Both the position numbers and the translations under genes were made by a program. Shown here in pieces: positions 1 through 8,061 of a stretch of 9,054 nt of DNA; the stretch's first letter is position 1; each line of letters opens with the position of its first letter. Where the stretch lies: assembly GCA_959606905.1 (NCBI GenBank), contig CAUHML010000129.1, positions 1 to 9,054 of the forward strand, read 5' to 3'. A model generated the notes under the pieces. It was given only the letters and a program-made list of their open reading frames with translations, made no database searches and had not been told where the DNA came from. The DNA is from an uncultured Bacteroides sp. GTDB lineage: Bacteria > Bacteroidota > Bacteroidia > Bacteroidales > Bacteroidaceae.

Positions 1-170
1 GCCGGATAATGATAAAGTTCTCCGAATAAGCCATACGAGTCGGCAGAATAGGAAACAATCGTCGAGCCATCGGCAGACGCATTTTTTCCGACAATCAGGT
101 TGGTGCAGGCGAAGGTGTTCGCCACAGCCGCCATCAATACGGCGGCACAAAGAATAATTCTTCTCTTCAT
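1..170 (-). CDS. Family C69 dipeptidase, N-terminal fragment
   Basis: This is the first 56 codons of a gene that continues past base 1. The protein opens with a signal peptide (basic MKRR, then a hydrophobic stretch to about Ala21). It then reads Cys22-Thr-Asn-Leu-Ile-Val-Gly-Lys, with an Asp-Gly-Ser triplet at 34-36. This is the N-terminal signature of peptidase family C69 (formerly U34), Ntn-hydrolase-fold dipeptidases in which a cysteine freed at the mature N terminus is the nucleophile. Cleavage after Ala21 would expose Cys22 as residue 1. The enzyme probably hydrolyses dipeptides or short peptides in the periplasm. The start lies 28 bases after the M23 stop with no promoter or terminator between, so the two are probably co-transcribed. 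Family assignment is good; substrate is unknown because most of the protein is missing. Confidence 0.85.
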   Translation of the reverse strand, partial: MKRRIILCAAVLMAAVANTFACTNLIVGKNASADGSTIVSYSADSYGLFGELYHYP

Positions 171-198
171 AATAAATATATGATTCACTTTTAATAAT

Positions 199-1854
199 TT
201 ACCAAATAAAGCTTTCACGGGCCACTGTTTCATTCCCACAATAGTCGGTCACTGTAAATTCAACAGTATGCTTGCCTCCCTTCTTTACGCGTTTGGGGTC
301 CAACGTACATTCCCAGTATGATTTCACAATATTGGGACGTCCGAAAAGCGCATACTTTCCGTCAATCGTTCCACGATAGGAAGCAATTCCCGCGCCCTGA
401 TCTTTCAAACGATAGACAATTTTTCCGTTTCTTCCCCACTGATTCTTGTTGACAGGGATAATCTCCGGCGGGATGGTATCGATGGCAACAGTGTAAGTTC
501 CCAACTCCCGGATAGATGCTTTCATGTATCCGTCTTCATACTTTCCGCCTACGCTGTACTTTCCTCCTTTGGGAGTTATGCGGGCCACATAATATTTCGT
601 CGTATCGGCAATTGGTTTTCTACGCAACCCGATACACAGTTCACAAGCTGCATGCAGCGGAACCGCCTTATCATTCAGCTGATAAGTAAAAGCAACGGCA
701 CCACTATCCGCCTTCACCTGATAATTGAGGGGAACATCATCATACAACATTCCTTTCGGAACAACCAGGTTCAATCCCGGTTCTTGCAGATAATTAGTCT
801 TATTCCAGGTAAAATAATATTTCTCCCGATGATTCAACGGTTCAATCGGCTGTTTCCGACCCCGTACGGTGAAACTATATTTGGAAGTGTTTCCGAAAGC
901 ATCTTTTAATGTATATAAGAACTGATAGTCCCGTTCCTCATCAATTGTCACCAAGCCACGGTTATCATTCGATGCTTTTAGCAGACGCAAAGTGTTGCCC
1001 GGATCAATGAAAGATTTCATATATTGCCCGTAAGTCCAGGAATTAATCATCCGGTTCTCTTCCTGCGAGAAACGATCTACGGTGCTACGAAATATTTCAT
1101 TTCCATCTACCGTAAGCACAACTGAATAAACTCCATAATGGTTATTCACTCCATCCATGTAATCGTATGCTTTGATCCCCACACCTATCACTCCCCATGC
1201 TTCCACCGGACGCTCACTATTGGGAAGGATGGTTTTATTCTCTTGCTTTCCATCCACTACTCCTTTACCCAGTTGCGGAAAAAATAGAATGCCATCCGCT
1301 TTCGGAGCACGCGTATCTTTTATTTTCGATTGAAAGAAAGGCATAGGGTCAATATAATCTCCCGATTCCGTTTCAAATACATCCAGGTGAAGATGCGGAC
1401 CGAACGAATATCCGGTATTTCCGCTCCATGCGATCTGCTGACCTCCTTTCACCGGATATTCTCCCGGTTCGGGAACAATCTCTACTTCCCAGCTTTCTTC
1501 TTCATATTGAAGTTTCTCCACCCTTTCGGCAATGGGAGAAACAAAACCACTCAAATGGCGGTTGATCGTTGAATAGCCATTGTGATAACAGACATCAAGT
1601 ACATATCCCGAACCATTCGTGACGCGAATACGCGAAATATAGCCATCAGCGAGAGCACGAACGGGTTTACCGATAACTCCGCCTGTCTTAAAATCCAGTC
1701 CGCCGTGGAAGTGATTGGAGCGGATTTCTCCAAAGTTCCCACTCAATGTAAGAGGAAAGTCAAAAGGAGGTACAAAGGTTACTTGCTTCTTCTCTTGTCC
1801 ATACCCTCCGATGCAGCAAGCCAGCATCAAAGCAGTGATATATCGTCTCATCAT
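199..1854 (-). CDS. Secreted M23 (LytM-type) peptidase
   Basis: A zinc endopeptidase of the M23/LytM family, exported to the envelope, where members cut peptidoglycan cross-links or Gly-containing peptides. Numbered from the ATG at 1854 (551 aa), a signal peptide covers about 1-20. The catalytic domain spans about 30-195: His50-x-x-x-Asp54 (HGGLD) gives two zinc ligands, His100 (NRH) is the expected catalytic histidine, and His154-Leu-His156 gives a second catalytic histidine and the third ligand. All are intact, so it should be active rather than a degenerate regulator such as NlpD. The remaining 350 residues look like beta-rich modules without a recognised catalytic motif, and the end (TDYCGNE region) resembles an Ig-like fold. 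An in-frame ATG at 1896 exists but lies upstream of a good -7 box (1877-1884), so I reject it. ATG 1851 is an equally possible start, giving 550 aa. It heads a leftward unit with the C69 dipeptidase. Confidence 0.9.
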   Translation of the reverse strand: MMRRYITALMLACCIGGYGQEKKQVTFVPPFDFPLTLSGNFGEIRSNHFHGGLDFKTGGVIGKPVRALADGYISRIRVTNGSGYVLDVCYHNGYSTINRHLSGFVSPIAERVEKLQYEEESWEVEIVPEPGEYPVKGGQQIAWSGNTGYSFGPHLHLDVFETESGDYIDPMPFFQSKIKDTRAPKADGILFFPQLGKGVVDGKQENKTILPNSERPVEAWGVIGVGIKAYDYMDGVNNHYGVYSVVLTVDGNEIFRSTVDRFSQEENRMINSWTYGQYMKSFIDPGNTLRLLKASNDNRGLVTIDEERDYQFLYTLKDAFGNTSKYSFTVRGRKQPIEPLNHREKYYFTWNKTNYLQEPGLNLVVPKGMLYDDVPLNYQVKADSGAVAFTYQLNDKAVPLHAACELCIGLRRKPIADTTKYYVARITPKGGKYSVGGKYEDGYMKASIRELGTYTVAIDTIPPEIIPVNKNQWGRNGKIVYRLKDQGAGIASYRGTIDGKYALFGRPNIVKSYWECTLDPKRVKKGGKHTVEFTVTDYCGNETVARESFIW

Positions 1855-1876
1855 TCCGTTCACTTTTTTACTCCCG

Positions 1877-1908
1877 CAAATGTACACTATTCCCACTAAA
1901 CTATGAAA
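1877..1908 (-). promoter_or_regulatory. Bacteroides-type promoter of the M23 gene
   Basis: On the minus strand, TACATTTG (1884 down to 1877) matches the Bacteroidota -7 consensus TAnnTTTG exactly. TTTC at 1908-1905 sits 20 bases upstream, where the -33 TTTG is expected (three of four bases match). Transcription should start near 1872, leaving a leader of about 18 bases before the ATG at 1854. The call rests on motif match and spacing only. Confidence 0.6.
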
Positions 1909-1974
1909 TATCCGAGGAGAATGATGACCGTAGATACTAGTTAATATTTCTTTTTAATGTTATATTCATTGCAA

Positions 1975-2011
1975 ATTAGTAGTCATTATGTTATTTATAT
2001 TAGTACTTTTG
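1975..2011 (+). promoter_or_regulatory. Putative promoter of the metalloprotease-susCD operon
   Basis: TACTTTTG at 2004-2011 matches the -7 consensus TAnnTTTG, placing the transcription start near 2016 and giving a 34-base leader. No TTTG is found at the expected -33 position (about 1980-1983, which reads TAGT), so the promoter may need an activator. The heptamer ATTAGTA occurs twice, at 1975-1981 and 1999-2005, 24 bases apart. The first copy covers the -33 position and the second overlaps the -7 box. Confidence 0.5.
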
Positions 2012-2019
2012 TAGCCGTT

Positions 2020-2037
2020 TTTTAATTATAATTAAAA
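2020..2037 (+). repeat. 18-bp perfect palindrome in the metalloprotease leader
   Basis: TTTTAATTATAATTAAAA is identical to its own reverse complement. It lies about 5 to 22 bases after the predicted transcription start and ends 12 bases before the ATG at 2050. The position suits an operator for a dimeric repressor, or a weak A/U-only hairpin near the ribosome-binding region. Because the leader is very A/T-rich, chance is a real alternative. Confidence 0.5.
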
Positions 2038-2049
2038 GTTAGAAACTCA

Positions 2050-4683
2050 ATGAGAATGTATGTAAAAGTAATGGCAGCGGTCATTGCATGTATATTGCTG
2101 AGTGGAGAAGCGCTCTCGGCATTTGCAACTACCCCCGCTACAGAAAATCTGAGTTGGTTTAAAAAGAAAAAGAAAAAACCAGAAGAGAAAGAAGAGAAGA
2201 GTAAAAGCGACTACGAGAAATTAGTGGAAGACAGTAAAACGACCAAAGGGATGTTTGCTGTACATCAAAAGAAGAATGATTATTATTTTGAAATTCCCAC
2301 CTCACTTTTGGGACGTGACTTATTAGTTGTCAATAAGCTGCAACGAGTTCCTACCGAACTTAATGATGCGGGTGTAAACCGCGGAGTAAACTATGAAAAC
2401 CAGATGGTTTGCATGGAATGGGACAAAGCGACGGGCAAACTAATGTTACGCCAACAACGTCCATTACCTCTGGCCCCCCAAACGGATGCTATCTTCCGTT
2501 CGGTAAAGGATAATTTTATCTCTCCGCTGATTGCCGCATTCAAGATCGAAGCAGTCAATGCAGATTCTACGGCATTAGTAATCAAGGTGAATGATATTTA
2601 TGATGGTACGGAAACCAGTATCAATAACGTATTTACCAATATTAATCTGGGTACTTCGGCTATCAAGAATTTATCACGTATTCTATCCATCAAATCCTTT
2701 TCAAACAATGTCGTGGCAACTTCCGAGTTGACTACCCGGGTAACGGAAGGTACTACTACTGTTTATGTAACGGTGGAAGTTAGTTCTTCTATTCTCTTAT
2801 TGCCCGAGAAGCCGATGATGGGACGATTCGACAATCAGAAGGTCGGTTATTTCACGAATCCGTTATTAAGTTTTAGTGATGCGCAGCAGCGTACGGATAA
2901 GACACAGTATATCACCCGCTGGCGTATGGAACCCAAACCGGAAGATCGGGAGGCTTATCTGAAAGGTCAGATGGTGGAACCTGCCAAACCGATTGTCTTC
3001 TACATTGATAATTCAACGCCTTACCAATGGCGTACGTACATTAAGAAAGGTATTGAGGACTGGCAGATTGCTTTTGAAAAGGCTGGTTTCAAGAATGCGA
3101 TTATCGCCAAGGAAATCACGGACAGTATGCATGTAGATATGGACGATGTCAACTACTCCGTACTGACTTATGCAGCTTCAGAAAAGAAAAATGCAATGGG
3201 ACCTTCTCTGTTAGATCCACGTTCCGGAGAAATTCTGGAAGCTGATATTATGTGGTGGCACAATGTGCTTTCTATGGTACGTGAATGGATTACTGTCCAG
3301 ACCGGAACAGTGTGTCCGGAAGCACGTAATGTACAATTGCCTGATGCTTTGATGGGAGATGCCATTCGATTCGTCGCCTGTCATGAGGTAGGCCACTCTC
3401 TGGGACTCCGCCACAATATGATGGGTTCATGGGCTTTCCCGACAGATTCATTACGTTCCGAAGCATTCACTTCCAGAATGAACTCTACCGCTTCATCTAT
3501 CATGGATTATGCACGATTCAATTATATCGCACAGCCTGGAGATGGCGTGAAAGTTCTTTCTCCGCATATCGGTCCATACGATATGTTTGCTATCGAATAT
3601 GGATATCGTTGGTACGGAAAGAGTACTCCGGAAGAAGAAAAGGATATTTTATTCGATTTCTTGAGCAAACATACTGATCGGCTTTATAAATATAGTGAAG
3701 CACAGGATGTCCGCGATGCGGTAGATCCACGTGCACAGAACGAAGATTTAGGTGATGATCCGGTTCGCTCTTCTTTACTTGGCATTGAGAATCTGAAACG
3801 TATCGTTCCACAAATTCTTCAATGGACTACTACCGGTGAGAAGGGACAAACTTATGAAGAAGCATCTCGCCTCTACTACGCTGTAATCAACCAATGGAAC
3901 AACTATTTATATCATGTCCTTGCCAACATTGGTGGCATCTACATTGAAAATACAATTGTAGGAGACGGCGTTAAAACTTATACATTCGTAGAGAAAGAGA
4001 AACAACAAGCTTCACTGAAATTTCTGATGGATGAAGTTTTGACATACCCTAAATGGCTGTTTGACACGGAAGTGGGGCAATATACTTATCTACTTCGCAA
4101 TACTCCCATCGGAAAACAGGAAAATGCTCCTACACAAATCTTAAAGAACGCCCAAGCCTATATCCTTTGGGATTTACTTGGCAATACTCGTTTGATGCGT
4201 ATGATAGAGAATGAATCTGTCAACGGAAAGAAAGCCTTTACAGTAGTGGAACTTATGGACGGACTTCATAAGAATATTTTCGGTGTTACCGAACGCGGTG
4301 GTATCCCTAATGTTATGGAACGTTCTTTGCAGAAAAACTTCCTCGATGCATTACTTACAGCCGCTGCAGAACCGGAAGCCGTTAAAATCAACAAGAAGAT
4401 TGCAAACGAGCATTTCTTGCTTGACCACGCTACTCCTTTCTGTAGCTGTTACGCTGCCGAACAACGTGCACTTCGTCAGGAAGACCGGATGGGTGCTCCA
4501 CGTGTGCTCAATTTCTATGGCAGTCAGCTCAACCGTATTTCAGATGCTATCTCTGTGAAACGCGGTGAATTATTACGTATCAAGAAGTTGTTGCAGAACC
4601 GTCTCGGAACTTCCGATACTGCTGCACGCTATCATTATGAGGACATGATTCTACGTATTAATACTGCTTTAGGAATCAAATAA
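2050..4683 (+). CDS. Secreted zinc metalloprotease (DUF5118/DUF5117/DUF4953, met-zincin)
   Basis: An 877-aa exported metallopeptidase of the zinc-dependent met-zincin type common in Bacteroidota. A type I signal peptide ends at about Ala26 (AFA), and no lipobox is present. Residues 37-58 form a highly charged linker that begins with six lysines (38-43). A DUF5118-like region (about 55-105) and a DUF5117-like region (about 110-310) follow, then the catalytic DUF4953 domain (about 430-750). The zinc site is intact: His445-Glu446-x-x-His449 with third ligand His455 in HEVGHSLGLRHN, and Met485 in SSIMDY is the expected Met-turn. It should be an active endopeptidase in the periplasm or at the surface. 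Only 30 bases separate it from susC, and it is probably the first gene of the transcript starting near 2016. I infer that it trims a proteinaceous substrate for the SusCD pair. Domain boundaries are by eye; the biological substrate is unknown. Confidence 0.92.
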   Translation: MRMYVKVMAAVIACILLSGEALSAFATTPATENLSWFKKKKKKPEEKEEKSKSDYEKLVEDSKTTKGMFAVHQKKNDYYFEIPTSLLGRDLLVVNKLQRVPTELNDAGVNRGVNYENQMVCMEWDKATGKLMLRQQRPLPLAPQTDAIFRSVKDNFISPLIAAFKIEAVNADSTALVIKVNDIYDGTETSINNVFTNINLGTSAIKNLSRILSIKSFSNNVVATSELTTRVTEGTTTVYVTVEVSSSILLLPEKPMMGRFDNQKVGYFTNPLLSFSDAQQRTDKTQYITRWRMEPKPEDREAYLKGQMVEPAKPIVFYIDNSTPYQWRTYIKKGIEDWQIAFEKAGFKNAIIAKEITDSMHVDMDDVNYSVLTYAASEKKNAMGPSLLDPRSGEILEADIMWWHNVLSMVREWITVQTGTVCPEARNVQLPDALMGDAIRFVACHEVGHSLGLRHNMMGSWAFPTDSLRSEAFTSRMNSTASSIMDYARFNYIAQPGDGVKVLSPHIGPYDMFAIEYGYRWYGKSTPEEEKDILFDFLSKHTDRLYKYSEAQDVRDAVDPRAQNEDLGDDPVRSSLLGIENLKRIVPQILQWTTTGEKGQTYEEASRLYYAVINQWNNYLYHVLANIGGIYIENTIVGDGVKTYTFVEKEKQQASLKFLMDEVLTYPKWLFDTEVGQYTYLLRNTPIGKQENAPTQILKNAQAYILWDLLGNTRLMRMIENESVNGKKAFTVVELMDGLHKNIFGVTERGGIPNVMERSLQKNFLDALLTAAAEPEAVKINKKIANEHFLLDHATPFCSCYAAEQRALRQEDRMGAPRVLNFYGSQLNRISDAISVKRGELLRIKKLLQNRLGTSDTAARYHYEDMILRINTALGIK

Positions 4684-4713
4684 AACCACTTATTACTTTA
4701 ACTATCTACATTA

Positions 4714-7700
4714 ATGAGAAAAAAATACTTGTGCATTCTTATATGCCTCTTTGCAAATGCGCTGGCCTTTGCCAGCGCTGCTAATCGTACAATCACCGGA
4801 GTCGTTATATCCGGTGAAGATAATGAACCTCTGATCGGTGCTTCCGTATATGTTAACGCAGATGACTTGAAAAAGGCCGGAGCATCACAGACTTCTCTAG
4901 GTACTATCACTGATATGGATGGTAAATTCTCCATTTCCATTCCGGAAAAGGTGACTAGGTTACATTGTAGTTATATAGGATTTGAAGAACAAGACATCGT
5001 TTTGCAAGCAGGAAAAGATACTTATCGTATTGTACTTCAAGCTTCATCACACACATTAGGAGACGTAGTAGTAACTGGTTATCAAGAACTGGAACGTCGT
5101 AAACTGACTGCTGCCATTGCCAAAGTAGATGTTACAGATGGAATGGTAGGTGCTGCAAAAAGTATCGATCAGGCGTTAGCAGGACAAATCGCCGGTGTAG
5201 CTGTTACGACAACTTCTGGTGCACCGGGAGCTCCAGCACGTATTCGTATTCGTGGTACGGCTTCATTAAATGGAACACAAGACCCATTATGGGTATTGGA
5301 TGGAATACCTTTGGAGGGGACAGATATTCCAGAGATTAACAAAGATAACGATAATGACATTGTAAATATGTCACAATCTTCTATCGCAGGTTTGAGCCCA
5401 AACGACATTGAAAGCATTACGATATTAAAAGATGCAGCTGCTACTGCCATTTATGGCGCACGTGCTGCAAATGGTGTAATTGTGGTAACAACCAAAAGAG
5501 GAAAAACCGGAAAACCTGTTATTAACTTCAATACTAAATTGACTTATACTCCAAATCTCAATACTTCACGGCTCAACTTACTAAACTCGGAAGAGAAAGT
5601 CGATTTGGAACTTCAATTATTAAAAGAAGCACGGTTTGACATATTATGGGGATTAACAGATCCGATACCGGTATTTCCTGAAAAAGGAAAAGTTGCTGCT
5701 ATCATGAAACAATATAACTTAATAGACATCTATAAAGAACAGGGGTGGAACGGACTGACACCTGAAGCCCAAAATGCTATAAACAAACTGAAAACAATCA
5801 ATACGGACTGGAATGATATATTATTCAGAGATGCTTTCACGCAAGAATATAACTTTAGCATTTCCGGTGGTAGCGAAAAGGTTACTTATTACAACTCACT
5901 TGGTTATGTCAAAGAAAACGGAAATGTACCAGGTGTAAGCATGAGCCGTTTTAATCTGACCAGTAAAACGTCTTACCAAATCAACAAAATATTAAAAATT
6001 GGAATGTCTATTTTTGCCAACAGACGCAAGAATAACACATTTATGACTGATACTTACGGACTTATTAACCCTATATATTATTCACGTATCGCCAACCCTT
6101 ACTTTGCTCCGTTTGACGAACAAGGAAACTACCTTTACGATTACGACGTAGTCAGAAGTAATGAAACAGATGAAAAGCAAGGCTTTAATATATTCGAAGA
6201 ACGAGCAAACACCAATAAAGAATCTGTCACCACAGCCATCAATTCTATCTTTGATGTTCAGCTACGTTTTAACGATCAGTGGAAAGTTTATTCACAGATT
6301 GGTGTGCAATGGGATCAATTGTCGCAAGAAGAATATGCCGGGATAAATTCATATAATATTAGGAATATACGTGAAACCAATAAATATTGGAAAAATGGTG
6401 TACAAACCTATCTTATACCAGAAGGAGGCATGCTTAAAACAACTAATAGTACAACCTCACAACTCACATGGAAAATCCAAGGAGAATACAAAAACACATT
6501 TGGGGATATACATGATATACAAATAATGGCTGGTTCGGAAATTCGCAAAAACTGGGCAGACAACCAAGCCTCAACCGGATACGGATATGATCCCAAGAAA
6601 CTAACATTCCAGAATCTCATATTTAAAGATGAAGCACAAGCCAATGATTGGAATCTAAAAACTAAATCGTACAAGGAAAACGCTTTTGCTTCTTTCTTTG
6701 CCAATGGTTCATATACTTTAATGAATCGTTATACATTGGGAGGAAGTGTGCGCATGGATGGTTCTGATTTATTCGGAGTAGATAAGAAATACCGTTTCTT
6801 ACCAATCTATTCGGTAAGTGGTCTATGGCGTTTATCAAATGAGTCGTTCATTAGACAATACAAATGGGTTGATAATTTAGCTCTTCGCCTTTCTTATGGC
6901 TTACAAGGAAATATTGATAAGGGAACCTCTCCATTCCTAGTCGGAAAATATGATAATGTGAATATTTTACCAGGTTACAGTGAAGAAAATATTATTATCA
7001 ATAGTGCTCCCAACAGTAAATTACGCTGGGAAAAAACAGCATCTTACAATCTAGGAATAGATTTTTCTGTACTCAATCAAGCCATCAATCTTAGTGTAGA
7101 TTACTACTATAGAAAAGGAACAGACTTAATTGGTTCTAAAGCATTAGCTTTAGAAAATGGATTCACTAATATGTCTATAAACTGGGCTAGTATGGAAAAT
7201 AAAGGTGTAGAAATAAACCTGCAGACACGTAATATCACCACTAAAAACTTCTCTTGGTACACTACTTTCAACTTCGCATATAATCAAAATAAAGTACTAA
7301 AAGTACTTACAGATAAAAGCCAAGTGACTCCTAGTCTGGAAGGATATCCCGTAGGTGCAATCTTTGCACTAAAAACAAAAGGTATAAATCCTGATACAGG
7401 ACAAATCTATCTTGAGAATAAAGAGGGAAAAGCTGTCACTGTAGAAGAGTTATTCAGAATGACATCGAATGAAGATGGTCTTGGCACTTACCAAATAGGA
7501 CCAAGTACTGAAGAACAAAGAGACTTTTACAGCTATGTTGGAACGTCAGATGCTCCCTACACGGGCGGTTTTCTAAATACGTTCAATTACCGAAATTGGG
7601 AACTGAATCTGAATTTTTCATATAATTTTGGAGCACACGTAAAAACAACTCCAAGTTATAATGTATCTGACTTAGACCCAGGGCGCAATATGAATAGAGA

Positions 7701-8061
7701 CATACTGGATAGATGGACACCGGAAAATACAACAGGAAAGTTCCCTGCATTAGCAACGTACAATTACAATCCGGCCGACTACTACTTGTTCAGTACTCGA
7801 AATGACATTTACAGATCACTGGATATCTGGGTAAAAAAGCTAAGCTTTGTACGTCTACAAAATATACGTCTTGCTTACCGGGTTCCATCCGAATGGCTTC
7901 ATAAACTAAGTATCGGCGGAGCAACTGTAGGATTAGAGGCTCGTAACCTATTCGTTATCAGCTCTAATTATGATAATTATATGGATCCGGAATCAATGGG
8001 CAACCTATACTCTACCCCAGTTCCCAAATCCATTACCTTCAATCTAAGTCTTAACTTTTAA
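4714..8061 (+). CDS. SusC/RagA-family TonB-dependent outer-membrane transporter
   Basis: A 1115-aa outer-membrane importer driven by TonB, working with the SusD-like lipoprotein encoded next. A signal peptide (1 to about 22) precedes a carboxypeptidase-D regulatory-like beta domain (about 26-108). A TonB-box-like segment, GDVVVTGY, is at 116-123. The plug (about 128-262) carries IRGTASL (179-185) and the hallmark YGARAANGVIVVTTKRG beginning at Tyr247. The rest is a 22-strand-type barrel ending in Phe (FNLSLNF), as usual for BAM substrates. There is no STN domain at the N terminus, so signalling through an anti-sigma factor is unlikely. The plug has an Asn/Asp-rich insertion (about 203-224) that classical SusC lacks. 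The start follows the metalloprotease by 30 bases, and susD starts 10 bases after the stop. Barrel codons use AGA arginine more than the upstream gene does. The family is certain; the cargo, probably peptide-derived from context, is inferred. Confidence 0.96.
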   Translation: MRKKYLCILICLFANALAFASAANRTITGVVISGEDNEPLIGASVYVNADDLKKAGASQTSLGTITDMDGKFSISIPEKVTRLHCSYIGFEEQDIVLQAGKDTYRIVLQASSHTLGDVVVTGYQELERRKLTAAIAKVDVTDGMVGAAKSIDQALAGQIAGVAVTTTSGAPGAPARIRIRGTASLNGTQDPLWVLDGIPLEGTDIPEINKDNDNDIVNMSQSSIAGLSPNDIESITILKDAAATAIYGARAANGVIVVTTKRGKTGKPVINFNTKLTYTPNLNTSRLNLLNSEEKVDLELQLLKEARFDILWGLTDPIPVFPEKGKVAAIMKQYNLIDIYKEQGWNGLTPEAQNAINKLKTINTDWNDILFRDAFTQEYNFSISGGSEKVTYYNSLGYVKENGNVPGVSMSRFNLTSKTSYQINKILKIGMSIFANRRKNNTFMTDTYGLINPIYYSRIANPYFAPFDEQGNYLYDYDVVRSNETDEKQGFNIFEERANTNKESVTTAINSIFDVQLRFNDQWKVYSQIGVQWDQLSQEEYAGINSYNIRNIRETNKYWKNGVQTYLIPEGGMLKTTNSTTSQLTWKIQGEYKNTFGDIHDIQIMAGSEIRKNWADNQASTGYGYDPKKLTFQNLIFKDEAQANDWNLKTKSYKENAFASFFANGSYTLMNRYTLGGSVRMDGSDLFGVDKKYRFLPIYSVSGLWRLSNESFIRQYKWVDNLALRLSYGLQGNIDKGTSPFLVGKYDNVNILPGYSEENIIINSAPNSKLRWEKTASYNLGIDFSVLNQAINLSVDYYYRKGTDLIGSKALALENGFTNMSINWASMENKGVEINLQTRNITTKNFSWYTTFNFAYNQNKVLKVLTDKSQVTPSLEGYPVGAIFALKTKGINPDTGQIYLENKEGKAVTVEELFRMTSNEDGLGTYQIGPSTEEQRDFYSYVGTSDAPYTGGFLNTFNYRNWELNLNFSYNFGAHVKTTPSYNVSDLDPGRNMNRDILDRWTPENTTGKFPALATYNYNPADYYLFSTRNDIYRSLDIWVKKLSFVRLQNIRLAYRVPSEWLHKLSIGGATVGLEARNLFVISSNYDNYMDPESMGNLYSTPVPKSITFNLSLNF
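4759..4778 (+). repeat. GC-rich perfect hairpin in the susC signal-peptide codons
   Basis: GCGCTGGC (4759-4766) and GCCAGCGC (4771-4778) are perfect reverse complements separated by the loop CTTT. The 8-bp stem is unusually GC-rich for its surroundings and begins 45 bases after the susC ATG. It could affect translation initiation, mRNA processing or stability between the protease and transporter segments. It is not followed by a T-run, so it is not a typical intrinsic terminator. Ala-rich codons may explain it by chance. Confidence 0.5.

Noticed and set aside
104..108. Possible lipobox before Cys22 of the C69 protein
   Set aside because: The residues before the cysteine are Thr-Phe-Ala, a poor lipobox. 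The C69 family explains the cysteine as the catalytic nucleophile.
1582..1899. 105-codon plus-strand open frame opposite the M23 gene
   Set aside because: It lies antisense to the conserved catalytic domain and signal peptide of the M23 gene, its product has no recognisable features, and no promoter precedes it.
4684..4713. Terminator or separate promoter between the metalloprotease and susC
   Set aside because: The 30 bases hold no inverted repeat and no good TAnnTTTG box, so the genes are read as one operon.
4698..4940. 80-codon minus-strand open frame over the susC start, considered as a small protein or antisense RNA
   Set aside because: No -7 box or leader was seen for it on the minus strand. 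An antisense RNA cannot be excluded, but nothing in the sequence supports one.
5169..5450. 93-codon minus-strand open frame inside susC
   Set aside because: It is antisense to the highly conserved plug domain and its low-complexity hydrophobic product mirrors the susC codons; treated as a shadow frame.
7292..7308. Perfect 7-bp inverted repeat AAGTACT/AGTACTT with a 3-base loop inside susC
   Set aside because: Mostly A-T pairs in mid-gene, it follows from the Lys-Val-Leu-Lys-Val-Leu codons, and it has no terminator-like T-run.
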